This document shows positions 35,238-42,335 of a DNA stretch of 42,335 nucleotides, in pieces; within the stretch, counting starts at the first letter, position 1, and each line of letters begins with the position of its first letter. Source of the stretch: Actinomycetes bacterium (GTDB lineage: Bacteria; Actinomycetota; Coriobacteriia; Coriobacteriales; UBA8131); the NCBI GenBank assembly GCA_009787085.1, contig WRGR01000032.1:1-42335 (forward strand). The letters are read 5' to 3'. The notes under the pieces were generated by a model. That model made no database searches, was not told where the DNA came from, and saw nothing but the letters and a program-made list of their open reading frames with translations. The translations under genes and the position numbers were made by a program.

Positions 35238-36424
35238 ATATGGCTTCAGCAGAGGTTATAGCGCCCTTCGACGAAATGGTGGGGCAGTCTTTGGCAGCTC
35301 GCTATTTCAGCCGTCTGTCCGTAGGCAAAAAACACTCGCAGGCTTATCTTTTCTGCGGCCCAGCAAGTGCTGACAAAGAACACGCCGCGTTGGTCTATGC
35401 CCGCAGCCTGCTTTGCCCGACAGGTGGCAATGATGGCAGCGGCTGTAATGATTGCCGTCAAGTGATGCGTGGCAGTCATCCTGACCTGCGTATCCTGAAG
35501 CCCGAGGGAGCTAATGCCTATTTGGCAGAGCAGATCCGCGAGTTGATCCACGACAGCACGCTGTCACCTTACCGTTCTCAGCACAAGGTCTATGTTCTTG
35601 AAGATGCTGAACGGCTCTCGGCCAGTGCTGCCAATGCCTTTTTGAAGGTACTGGAAGAGCCGGCCAAGAGCGTGGTTTTCATACTGATCGCTAAAAGCCC
35701 GGAGGCCGTGCTGCCGACCTTACGCTCACGCTGCCAACTCATCCCGTTCAGGGCTTTGTCTGACAGGGAGTCTTTAGCCTACCTGATGGCACGGGTGCCT
35801 GTGGATGAGAGGGAGGCACGCTATGCCTTGGCGCTCAGTGCCAACTCTTTGGATGCCGCCGCCGCCTTTTTAGCCTCGAGCAGCCAGCGGAAGTTACGAC
35901 AAGAAGTGCTCGCCCAGCTTGTTAGCCTCGACCGCTACGACGTTTTGGATATTTTGAATGCTGCCCGTCAGATGGTTATCGCCTGTAAGGCACCGCTGGA
36001 CGAGCTGCGTTTGCAACAGGCTGAGCAGTTGGCGGCCAGTCAAGAGACATTGGGGCGCGGCGCCCTGACTGCGCTTGAGCAGCGCCAGAAGCGGGAGCTG
36101 AGCGCCGCCGAACGGGATAAGGTATTGTTGGCGCTGTCCCAAGTTCGCTCATGGCTGCGAGATATCCTGTTAGTCGTGCTAGATATGCCGGAGTCCTGCG
36201 TAAACTATGATGTAGCGGCCTCTGTTCAGGCTGTTGCCGCCCGTTTGCTCGGTCGCCAAGGGGCAGCTGAACAGGCAGCAGCGCGGGCAGACGTTTTACC
36301 GAGTATTTCCCATTGTTTGCAAGCAGTTGATAAAGCAACAGATGTATTGAACTATAATGTATCCGTGCAATCAGTTTTCGAATCTTTGCTCATCACGCTC
36401 AGTGAAGAGCTGCAAAGGAGCTGA
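35234..36424 (+). CDS. holB: DNA polymerase III delta-prime subunit
   Basis: A 396-residue clamp-loader subunit of the AAA+ superfamily. The N-terminal region FDEMVGQSLAARYFSRL, a degenerate P-loop (FCGPASADKEHAA), zinc-type cysteines in LCPTGGNDGSGCNDC, VLEDAERLSASAANAFLKVL EEP and sensor TLRSRCQLIPF are seen. The altered P-loop suits delta-prime, which does not hydrolyse ATP. The C-terminal collar is long. ATG 35234 overlaps the tmk stop. It is the last of the murA-led chain; 40 nt separate it from ricT. Confidence 0.9.
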   Translation: MNMASAEVIAPFDEMVGQSLAARYFSRLSVGKKHSQAYLFCGPASADKEHAALVYARSLLCPTGGNDGSGCNDCRQVMRGSHPDLRILKPEGANAYLAEQIRELIHDSTLSPYRSQHKVYVLEDAERLSASAANAFLKVLEEPAKSVVFILIAKSPEAVLPTLRSRCQLIPFRALSDRESLAYLMARVPVDEREARYALALSANSLDAAAAFLASSSQRKLRQEVLAQLVSLDRYDVLDILNAARQMVIACKAPLDELRLQQAEQLAASQETLGRGALTALEQRQKRELSAAERDKVLLALSQVRSWLRDILLVVLDMPESCVNYDVAASVQAVAARLLGRQGAAEQAAARADVLPSISHCLQAVDKATDVLNYNVSVQSVFESLLITLSEELQRS

Positions 36425-36464
36425 TAACCGCTTTTTGGTTGGGGTTCCGTTTGAAAGGAGCTAG

Positions 36465-38039
36465 ATGCCAGACACGACCTCAGTCGTAGCAGTCAAGCTA
36501 CGCTATAACCCTAAAGCCTACTGGTTCGATCCGGCGCTCGGGGAATACCATGTCGGCGACCACGTGCTGGTTGATACTGAGCGCAGCCGTGAGGTCGGCT
36601 TAGTCAGCGCCGTTGGTATCCAACTAACTAAGCAACAGTTAAAAGGGCTGTCGTCGCCCTTAAAGCCGGTTATCCGAGTACTGGACGAAAAGGACTTCGA
36701 CCACCTGGATGGCCTTGATGCCAAATCCCGTGAGGCGATGCCGGTGTTTCGCGAACTGGTGAGCAAAAGCCAACTGGAGATAAAACCGGTGGCGGTGGAA
36801 TACCTCTTCGCCGGCGACAAGGCGGTGTTTTATTTTTCCAGTGATGAACGGGTGGACTTTCGCGACTTAGTGCGTGACTTGGCCAACCACCTGCATGTCC
36901 GGGTCGAGTTGCGGCAGATCGGCGTTCGTGACGAAGCACGGATTTTTGGCGGCCTGGCTCACTGTGGCGAGGAGCTTTGCTGTGCGCGGATGGGCAGTGA
37001 GTTCGAACCGGTGTCAATACGTATGGCCAAGGAGCAGGACCTGCCCTTGAACCCGGCGAAGATTTCCGGTGCCTGTGGCCGTTTGATGTGCTGTTTGCGC
37101 TATGAGTTTGAGGTCTACAAGGATTTCAAGTTGCGGGCACCGAAGCGTTCGGCTTTGATCGATACGCCACTAGGTGAGGCCAAGGTGGTTGATCACGACA
37201 CGCCGCGTGAGGCGGTAACCATGCGCCTAGGGGACGGCAAGACCTTCACGGTGCCATTGAAGGATTTCGAGTCAGCACCTTGCGGCAAGGACGGTGAATC
37301 AGGCCGCCCCTGCTGCATTTCGCGTCAGGCCATGGAGTGCACAGCCAACGCTACAATTCTTCTGGCGTTGTCGGCACTGGACCGCGAGGCGGGTCACTTT
37401 GAGGATGCTACGGCTGATGTCAATGCGCCTAGCTTGGACACCCGTAAGCCCCGGCGGGGCAAAAATACGGCCGCGAATAAGGCAGCGCGGGCATCTGCTG
37501 GCAAAGCCCAGACAGATGACGGTGGTGTTGGCAGTGAGAAGCGTAGCGGCTCTGGCCGCAAATCCCGCAGCGGCCAACGCGGCCAGCAACGTGGCCAGCA
37601 GCAGCGTGGCCAAGACGAGTCTCTTGGATCAGTTGCCGACACCCGGCGCGCCCGGCGTAAAAGTAGCGGTGGTCAAGTAGACGCCGATGGCCAGGCCGCT
37701 TCAGCCACTGGCCGTCATCTGCGTCCCGGCAGACGCAGTTCCGGATTGCGCCAGGGTGACACAGCTGAGGTGGCACGGCAGTCCGGCAAGGGTTCAGGCC
37801 AACGTCGGGATAAGCGACAGACGTTAGCTGACCCCAAAGAACATGGTTCTGGCAGCGGTCGGTCAGGCGGCAATCGCCAAGATAACAAGGTCGCTGCGTC
37901 GGCAGCCGGTGTTGGCAGTGGTGATCAACGGCGGTCAAACAGCAGTCAATCCCGGAGCCTTGACCAAGCAGACGGCCGTATGCCTGGCGGTGTTACCCGG
38001 CGGCGGCGGCGCCGTTCCTCGGAGGGAAGCGGAGAATAG
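36465..38039 (+). CDS. ricT: RicT/YaaT-type PSP1 domain protein with long basic tail
   Basis: A 524-residue protein. Residues 1-280 are the PSP1/RicT domain: VAVKLRYNPKAYWFDPA, HVRVELRQIGVRDEARIFGG, then the Cys motifs HCGEELCCARM and ISGACGRLMCCLRYE, and CGKDGESGRPCC. In Bacillus, RicT joins RicA and RicF in a complex with iron-sulphur clusters that guides RNase Y. The last 230 or so residues are Gly/Gln/Arg/Ser-rich, including RGQQRGQQQRGQ, probably disordered and nucleic-acid binding; most homologues lack such a tail. AAAGGAG precedes ATG 36465. It follows holB, as in many Gram-positive genomes. Confidence 0.88.
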   Translation: MPDTTSVVAVKLRYNPKAYWFDPALGEYHVGDHVLVDTERSREVGLVSAVGIQLTKQQLKGLSSPLKPVIRVLDEKDFDHLDGLDAKSREAMPVFRELVSKSQLEIKPVAVEYLFAGDKAVFYFSSDERVDFRDLVRDLANHLHVRVELRQIGVRDEARIFGGLAHCGEELCCARMGSEFEPVSIRMAKEQDLPLNPAKISGACGRLMCCLRYEFEVYKDFKLRAPKRSALIDTPLGEAKVVDHDTPREAVTMRLGDGKTFTVPLKDFESAPCGKDGESGRPCCISRQAMECTANATILLALSALDREAGHFEDATADVNAPSLDTRKPRRGKNTAANKAARASAGKAQTDDGGVGSEKRSGSGRKSRSGQRGQQRGQQQRGQDESLGSVADTRRARRKSSGGQVDADGQAASATGRHLRPGRRSSGLRQGDTAEVARQSGKGSGQRRDKRQTLADPKEHGSGSGRSGGNRQDNKVAASAAGVGSGDQRRSNSSQSRSLDQADGRMPGGVTRRRRRRSSEGSGE

Positions 38040-38043
38040 GCTG

Positions 38044-39495
38044 ATGCCCAAAGCTCCAGCACTCTTAACCGACCTTTACCAGCTGACCCAGGCTCAAGCC
38101 TACTTCCAAAACGGCCTAGTGGATTGGGATGGGAGCTTTTACCTGCATTTTCGGGCGAACCCCTTCGGCGGCGGCTATACGCTGGCTTGCGGGATGGCTC
38201 AGATTGCGGAGATGATCGAAGACTTCAGCTTCACGGTTGATGATTTGGATTATTTGGCTTCGTTGCCCAGTGCATCTGGTGCCGCGTTGTTCCGGCCTGA
38301 CTTCTTGGACTATCTAGGTGCTATGCGCCTAGGTTTAGATATCGATGCCGTGAAAGAAGGAGTGCCAGTTTTTCCCTATGAGCCGATCGTCCGTATCAGT
38401 GGCCCTTTGATGCAGGCACAGCTGATGGAGACAGCGCTGCTGAACCAAGTCGGCTTCCAAAGTCTAGTGGCCACCAAAGCCGCCCGCATCTGTGATGTTG
38501 CCAAAGGGCCGGTGGCCGAGTTCGGACTGCGCCGCGCCCAAGGGCCCGCCGGCGGCATCTTCGCCGCCCGGGCAGCCTGCGTCGGCGGCTGTAGCTCGAC
38601 TTCCGATGTGGAAGCCGGCCGCCGCTTTGGCTTGCCGGTTTCTGGCACCCATGCCCATTCCTGGGTCATGGCGCATCTCGATGAGCTAGCGGCTTTCCGG
38701 GCGTTCTCCCTCGGAATGCCCGAGGGCTGTGTGCTGTTGGTGGACACCTACGAGGTGGAGCGCGGCATTCAAAACGCGGTCACTGTTGCCTTGGAGATGG
38801 AGCAGCGTGGCCAGCGCCTAGCTGGCATACGTATCGACTCCGGCGATTTGGCTTGGTACTCCAAACGGGCGCGGTTGCTCTTGGATGCCGCCGGTTTGGA
38901 CTATGTGAAAATTATTGTCAGCAACGACCTTGACGAGTACGCCATCCAGTCCCTGCGTGACCAAGGTGCCTGCATTGACTCTTGGGGCGTGGGTACCCGC
39001 TTGGTGACCGCCTACGAAGAACCGGCGCTCTCTGCCGTCTACAAGCTCTCGGCGGTACGTCGCTCAAAGCACGAGGCTTGGATGCCGACAATGAAGATTT
39101 CTGCCCAGCTGGCCAAGGCCACCCTGCCCGGTCTGCTGGACGTTCGCCGCTATCACGATGAGGAGCAAAACATCGTCGGTGACATGATCTATCGGTTGGA
39201 TGCTCCGCCATCTGACGACTTGGTCATCGACCCTCTGGACAAGCTGCGCCGCAAGCGTCTGCCATCTGGGCGCTATGTGCAGCTGCTAGAACCTTTGGCT
39301 CGGGGGGGGAAGGTGCTCTGGCCGCAGCTTTCTGTTGCTGAGATACAGCAGACAGCCAAACGAAACCTCCAGTGTCTCGATGCCAGCTGCCGCCGCTTCC
39401 TCAACCCCCACAGCTATGTGGTGGGCTTGGAACCCGGTCTGCACAACCAGCGTGATCAGCTAAGAAGCCAGCTACATGGCGTTGACTTAGAGTAG
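38044..39495 (+). CDS. pncB: Nicotinate phosphoribosyltransferase
   Basis: A 483-residue enzyme making nicotinate mononucleotide from nicotinate and PRPP in NAD salvage. Family segments are ALLTDLYQLTQAQAYF at the N-terminus, EFGLRRAQGPAGG, EAGRRFGLPVSGTHAHSWVM (containing the active-site His), GIRIDSGDLAWYSKRAR, and KIIVSNDLDEYAIQSLRDQG. ATG 38044 is 4 nt after the ricT stop with a GGAG upstream; the frame is open farther upstream inside the ricT tail, but that is a composition effect. The length fits the longer bacterial class. It appears co-transcribed with ricT. Confidence 0.93.
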   Translation: MPKAPALLTDLYQLTQAQAYFQNGLVDWDGSFYLHFRANPFGGGYTLACGMAQIAEMIEDFSFTVDDLDYLASLPSASGAALFRPDFLDYLGAMRLGLDIDAVKEGVPVFPYEPIVRISGPLMQAQLMETALLNQVGFQSLVATKAARICDVAKGPVAEFGLRRAQGPAGGIFAARAACVGGCSSTSDVEAGRRFGLPVSGTHAHSWVMAHLDELAAFRAFSLGMPEGCVLLVDTYEVERGIQNAVTVALEMEQRGQRLAGIRIDSGDLAWYSKRARLLLDAAGLDYVKIIVSNDLDEYAIQSLRDQGACIDSWGVGTRLVTAYEEPALSAVYKLSAVRRSKHEAWMPTMKISAQLAKATLPGLLDVRRYHDEEQNIVGDMIYRLDAPPSDDLVIDPLDKLRRKRLPSGRYVQLLEPLARGGKVLWPQLSVAEIQQTAKRNLQCLDASCRRFLNPHSYVVGLEPGLHNQRDQLRSQLHGVDLE

Positions 39496-39515
39496 GGGAG
39501 TAGGGGCAGTGCTTC

Positions 39516-39604
39516 TAGGGAGATGCCGATCAATCCCAAAATGCAGTCATTGCCGATCAGGGGCCGTGCGGGATGGAATTGTGAGTTGATCGGCGCTTCT
39601 CTAA
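39516..39604 (+). mobile_element. MITE-like element, copy G
   Basis: About 88 bp. It begins GGGAGATGCCGATCAATCCC and ends GTTGATCGGCGCTTCTC, with TA directly flanking both ends. The middle shows a further copy of the TGCCGATCA motif. It opens the 503-nt gap after pncB. The rest of that gap, from 39605, holds a promoter-like site near 39772 and little else. Confidence 0.7.
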
Positions 39605-39771
39605 AAAGCGACGACCGTGGCTGTTATCGGCCAAGACTCAGTGGCCGTTACTGGCAGACTAGATGTGGGGAGTGGGGCAAAAGCAATCACATGCTTTGTT
39701 TTGTGTTGCCGTCTGCCCCGACGGAAGGCATGGCAAATTGCCCGATGTGATCAAGCTAACATTCTAGCATA

Positions 39772-39780
39772 TGGTATAAT
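39772..39780 (+). promoter_or_regulatory. Extended -10 promoter upstream of small ORFs
   Basis: TGGTATAAT, with a perfect TATAAT at 39775-39780 preceded by TGn. No clear -35. The transcript would start near 39787 and cover the small ORFs at 39826 and 39998. Confidence 0.6.
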
Positions 39781-39825
39781 CTTTAATGTAATTTTGGAAA
39801 AGACACGGGTTGTTCCAGTCATGCC

Positions 39826-39963
39826 ATGCTAAAAGTCTCACCATTTTGGACCTATTTGCACTGGCTGCACCGTCCCTTGTGGCAGTACCTTGGCCTGTGG
39901 GCGCATGACTTAGGTACTGTGGCTGGCAGTATGCCCAGCTTAAGGACTATAGGTGTCTTTTAA
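39826..39963 (+). CDS. Possible Trp-rich 45-residue ORF
   Basis: From ATG 39826 to TAA 39963. The first half is aromatic-rich (FWTYLHWLHRPLWQYLGLW) and could be amphipathic or membrane active. There is no Shine-Dalgarno sequence. It lies between a good -10 and the ribbon-helix-helix gene. It may be chance or the leader of that transcript. Confidence 0.2.
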   Translation: MLKVSPFWTYLHWLHRPLWQYLGLWAHDLGTVAGSMPSLRTIGVF

Positions 39964-39997
39964 CTAGTAAGCCGTCATATGGCAGAGAAAGGGCAGC

Positions 39998-40165
39998 ATG
40001 ATTAGTACAGATGTTATTGTAAGTTTAGGAGAAGAAGACAAGGAATGGATTGACAGCTTCGCGAAGCTCAACGGCAACAGCTTGAGCACCCAGGTTCGCG
40101 AATGGACGTTGCAACGGCTGGAAGACGAGCTGGAGGCCCTGGGGCTGAAGGAGCTGACGGCCTAG
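39998..40165 (+). CDS. Orphan ribbon-helix-helix protein (antitoxin-like)
   Basis: A 55-residue protein: a short N-terminal strand (STDVIVSLGEEDKEWIDSF), a helix with KLNGNSLSTQVREWTLQRL, and an acidic C-terminal helix. The strand-helix-helix pattern with a NGxSLS turn resembles small CopG/RHH proteins of the DUF6290 type, often type II antitoxins or autorepressors. A GAAAGGG sequence lies about 4-6 nt upstream. No toxin gene follows on the same strand. The downstream region instead carries a decayed YafQ toxin on the opposite strand. It may act as a solitary DNA-binding regulator. Confidence 0.6.
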   Translation: MISTDVIVSLGEEDKEWIDSFAKLNGNSLSTQVREWTLQRLEDELEALGLKELTA

Positions 40166-40220
40166 GGCAACGGCTTTTGGCCTGTTAGGGACCAATATTG
40201 GCTGATAGGTAGAGCACGTC

Positions 40221-40258
40221 AATGCGGCACGGGAAGGATATTCTTCCCGTGCCGCATT
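40221..40258 (+). terminator. Perfect 16-bp terminator-like hairpin
   Basis: AATGCGGCACGGGAAG and CTTCCCGTGCCGCATT pair perfectly over 16 bp around a GATATT loop. It lies 55 nt after the ribbon-helix-helix gene and beyond the 3' side of the minus-strand toxin remnant, so it could stop transcription from both sides. There is no T tract. Confidence 0.6.
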
Positions 40259-40383
40259 GTTCCGCAGGGCATTTGCTGCCGATGCTGCCTTGTATCTGCA
40301 AGGATGTTCGTGGGCAAGAGGTGTGCCAAGGGGGGCGTACAAACTGATCTTAAACCTTCCCCGGTTCGTTCCTCTGTAGTACT

Positions 40384-40547
40384 GTAGTTTCCGGTTAGCG
40401 CGTGATCACGGTTGTGCGCAGACAGCGGAATCCCCTGTGCCAACTTTGAAATGACATCGCCTATCAGTGACATGTCCTTTTGGCGTTTTCCAGCAGCTTG
40501 TAGTCTCTGCGGAACCTGCCGGTGAGCTTGACGGTGTGCTTCGTCAC
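40384..40547 (-). pseudogene. Frameshifted YafQ/RelE-family toxin remnant
   Basis: On the minus strand, GTG 40547 starts a frame with LTGRFRRDYKLLENAKR that stops at 40466-40464. One base out of frame, ATG 40473 continues with MSLIGDVISKLAQGIPLSAH then NRDHALTGNY. Joined, this is the YafQ pattern (F-x-RDYKL, then MSLL-x-DVI-x-KLA-x-G-x-PL, RDHALTGNY). Beyond 40384 the similarity ends: the REC-type catalytic block and the Trp-Leu-Leu-Ile-Tyr strand are missing. So it is a dead ribosome-dependent mRNase gene with one frameshift and a lost 3' part. Confidence 0.7.
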
Positions 40548-40734
40548 GCTTTCAGGTCCCCAAACAGTTCGCCGAGGTCATTGTGTCCCATTGTGTTGGG
40601 GTCGCGGGCAATAGTCAGTGTGCCTTCAATCACTTGCCATTGGCTTTCTCCCTGTCGAACTTGAAATCCTTTGTGGACAGCTGCAGCTCGGTGATGTCGT
40701 CCAATGATAAGGTTCCCGCTTTTGTTTTATCCAT
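40544..40734 (-). pseudogene. Frameshifted antitoxin-position gene
   Basis: ATG 40734 (minus) begins MDKTKAGTLSLDDITELQLS and stops at 40632-40630. One base out of frame, the sequence continues as VIEGTLTIARDPNTMGHNDL then GELFGDLKA and ends at 40544, where GTGA overlaps the toxin start. The overlap and order are those of an antitoxin-toxin operon. The product family was not recognised. The 735-nt stretch 40166-40899 holds only this module, the hairpin and non-coding sequence. Confidence 0.5.
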
Positions 40735-40899
40735 GAGTTAGCCGAGAACCGCCCATTGCCCTGCCTCTGCCCTGTGCAGGGTGCCTTGCGCAGATGTGCC
40801 GGCGGCTTTCCGGGAGTCTTTTAGGCAGCACCACTTCAGCCATCTTGGTCGGATGCAGGTGCTGGCTGGGGCAACAGGGTCTCGCCTAGCTCGCCCGAA

Positions 40900-42335
40900 C
40901 TACTCCCCGTCCTCCAGCGAGCTGGTTTCGGAGAGCGCCTTGCCTTTGGTTTCCGGTGCCATGATGATGGATAACACCAAGCCGACCAGCACTAGGCCGG
41001 CGGCCACCAGCATCGTTGGGCCGATGCCGAAGCTGGCTAGGAAGATCGGCGTGGCGTAGGTGGCGGCTATGGTGCCAATGCGGGTGAAGGCGATGGCAAT
41101 GCCCACTGCTGATGCCCGCACGACGGTCGGGAAAAGCTCGTTGGGGTAGAGCCACTGCAAGGTGCCCGGGCCGCCGCTGAAGAAGGCGTAGAGGCCGAAG
41201 GCGATAATCACCACCAGTATCGGCGCTGACGGGAAGATGCCCAACAGTACCAGCCCTACCAGCATAAAGGCGAAGCTGCCGATCACCACCGGCCGGCGTC
41301 CCAGGGAGTTCAACCAGAACATGGCGGGTATCGTGCCGATCAAAAAGAAGAGGCTGACCGCCGTTTCGCCGAGGATCGATTCCCGGCCCTCTCCCAGTCC
41401 AAAGGCGCTCATGATCTCCGGGCCGAAGGTGTAGATGGCGTACATCGGCACGACTTGGCAGAGAATGAACACCGACAAGAAGACGATGCGCTTCAAGTAG
41501 CCGCCCTTGAACACTAGGCGTAGCCGGGTCTTCTCGGCGGCAGGCTCGGCATCCAGCTCGATGCCGGCCCCGTAGACCCGCTGCATCACCTGGTCGGCCT
41601 CGGCCTGGCGGCCCTTCTGCGCCAGCCAGCGCGGCGACTCGGGGATGTTGTGGCGACCGATGAGCAGGATAATGCAGGGGATGACCGTCGAGCCCAGCAT
41701 CCATTGCCAGCCGTTGGGCACCGAGTAGAGCAGGTAGCCGACGAAGGCCGCCGCCGTGGCGCCGAGGTACCAAGCACCTGCGACGATGCCCATGGATATC
41801 GAGCGCTGCGCCTTGGGGGTGAACTCTGCTATCAACGAGGTGGCGATAGGGTAGTCGGCACCGACGAAGACACCGATGAAGAAACGGGCCAACACCAGCA
41901 TCAGCGGTGTTGTGGAGAACACGCTGAGTAGGGAGAAGAGGCCGATGGCGATAATGTCGATAACGAACATCTTCTTGCGGCCGAAGAGGTCGGTCAGGTA
42001 GCCGCCGAGGATGGTGCCGAAGAAGATGCCCAGCATCACCGAGGCACCGATAGCGGCGCTCCAAGCGGTGCTGAGGTTGAAGCTGGGGACGATCTGGGTC
42101 AGCGCCACACCGATCAAGGCCAGTACATAGCCGTCTAAAAACGAGCCACCCGCCGAGAACATGGTCACCTTGCGCAAAAAGGGGGTCATGGCGACATCGT
42201 CTAGCTTGCACCGTGCGCCGGCCCCGGCTCCGCCGCCGGCCCCGGCGCCGCAACCGGGTGCGGCTCCGGCTCCGCCGCCGGCCCCGGCGCCGCAACCGGG
42301 CGCGGCTCCGGCTCCGCCGCCGGCCCCGGCGCCGC
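40900..42335 (-). CDS. MFS transporter with Gly/Ala-rich N-terminal repeats, 5' end off window
   Basis: A major facilitator superfamily permease of the sugar/aromatic-acid porter group with twelve predicted helices. Motifs are GGSFLDGYVLALIGVALTQI, loop 2-3 GGYLTDLFGRKK, GADYPIATSLIAEFTP, PESPRWLAQKGR before the central loop, LNSLGRRP, and LYPNELFPTVVRASAVG. ATG 42189 gives 429 residues, but the frame remains open to the window edge. It encodes the family-like KLDDVAMTPF lead-in and, before it, at least 2.9 copies of a 14-residue GAGAGGGAGAAPGC unit. The true start is therefore outside the window. The substrate is unknown. Confidence 0.85.
   Translation of the reverse strand, partial: GAGAGGGAGAAPGCGAGAGGGAGAAPGCGAGAGGGAGAGARCKLDDVAMTPFLRKVTMFSAGGSFLDGYVLALIGVALTQIVPSFNLSTAWSAAIGASVMLGIFFGTILGGYLTDLFGRKKMFVIDIIAIGLFSLLSVFSTTPLMLVLARFFIGVFVGADYPIATSLIAEFTPKAQRSISMGIVAGAWYLGATAAAFVGYLLYSVPNGWQWMLGSTVIPCIILLIGRHNIPESPRWLAQKGRQAEADQVMQRVYGAGIELDAEPAAEKTRLRLVFKGGYLKRIVFLSVFILCQVVPMYAIYTFGPEIMSAFGLGEGRESILGETAVSLFFLIGTIPAMFWLNSLGRRPVVIGSFAFMLVGLVLLGIFPSAPILVVIIAFGLYAFFSGGPGTLQWLYPNELFPTVVRASAVGIAIAFTRIGTIAATYATPIFLASFGIGPTMLVAAGLVLVGLVLSIIMAPETKGKALSETSSLEDGE
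42214..42335. repeat. 42-bp GC-rich tandem repeat at the window edge
   Basis: A 42-bp unit starting GCTCCGGCTCCGCCGCCGGC and ending CCGCAACCGGGYGCG repeats almost exactly, with at least 2.9 copies reaching the window edge. On the minus strand it continues the MFS reading frame as Gly/Ala repeats; on the plus strand it would read as Ala-Pro repeats. Confidence 0.85.

Noticed and set aside
37843-38043. Upstream extension of the nicotinate phosphoribosyltransferase frame
   Set aside because: It runs inside the ricT tail in another frame. The enzyme's family start matches ATG 38044.
40886-42295. 469-codon minus-strand frame overlapping the MFS gene
   Set aside because: It is Arg/His-rich and out of frame with the obvious MFS transporter; its apparent start lies within the GC-rich repeat.

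Overview
The window looks like chromosome of a high-GC Gram-positive bacterium of the Actinomycetota, most plausibly class Coriobacteriia. This is inferred, not proven. The pointers are: an F-type ATP synthase operon ending beside murA; a comF / structured RNA / hpf neighbourhood; FtsB and RicT proteins with very long low-complexity tails; frequent GTG/TTG starts; extended -10 promoters; and several lipoprotein-type signal peptides. There is no rRNA, no CRISPR array, no intact transposase and no prophage. One tRNA gene (Leu, anticodon TAA) is present.

Layout. 1-2.7 kb: a secreted alpha/alpha-toroid plus Ig-like (Big2) surface protein and a broken small membrane-protein gene. 2.7-4.1 kb (minus): an AAA_14/DUF4143 ATPase with an operator-like inverted repeat over its promoter. 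4.2-9.3 kb: a vitamin B12 salvage unit, made of promoter, cobalamin riboswitch with intrinsic terminator, BtuF-BtuC-BtuD-type importer, CobU, a small Cys-rich ORF and a short CobU-like protein, followed by a convergent DUF71/COG2102 ATP-pyrophosphatase. 9.5-14.9 kb: HEAT-like protein, NADP-isocitrate dehydrogenase, S-adenosylhomocysteine hydrolase, MtnA, then ComF. 14.86-15.13 kb: a large structured RNA candidate (raiA motif suspected). 15.2-19.8 kb: a polar amino-acid ABC transporter with two binding proteins and a permease carrying an extra extracytoplasmic domain. 19.9-22.5 kb: long-form HPF, FtsB/DivIC, Ppx/GppA. 22.6-23.9 kb (minus): tRNA-Leu and two lipoproteins. 24.4-31.5 kb: a complete F1Fo ATP synthase operon with an AtpI-like leader gene. 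31.7-36.4 kb: murA, a two-subunit class I fumarase/tartrate dehydratase, tmk and holB, all joined by overlapping stop/start codons. 36.5-39.5 kb: ricT and nicotinate phosphoribosyltransferase. 39.5-40.9 kb: a gene-poor decay zone with an orphan ribbon-helix-helix protein and a frameshifted YafQ-type toxin module. 40.9-42.3 kb (minus): an MFS transporter whose frame runs off the window through Gly/Ala-rich 14-residue repeats.

The most interesting unexplained signal is a dispersed, quasi-palindromic, MITE-like element, with at least six copies plus a half copy here. Its ends resemble GGGAAGCGCCGATCAATG and its inverse, most copies abut TA, and the interior varies from about 35 bp to a 130-bp hairpin. 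Several copies sit exactly at gene 5' ends. They appear to supply the start codon or N-terminal codons of comF, a small Cys-rich ORF and tmk, and they leave an open frame into an ABC permease. Other points for a second look are the candidate raiA RNA separated from hpf by an inserted transporter, the paired long/short CobU proteins under a B12 riboswitch, a probably leaderless murA, and the two-frameshift remnant of a YafQ toxin-antitoxin pair.
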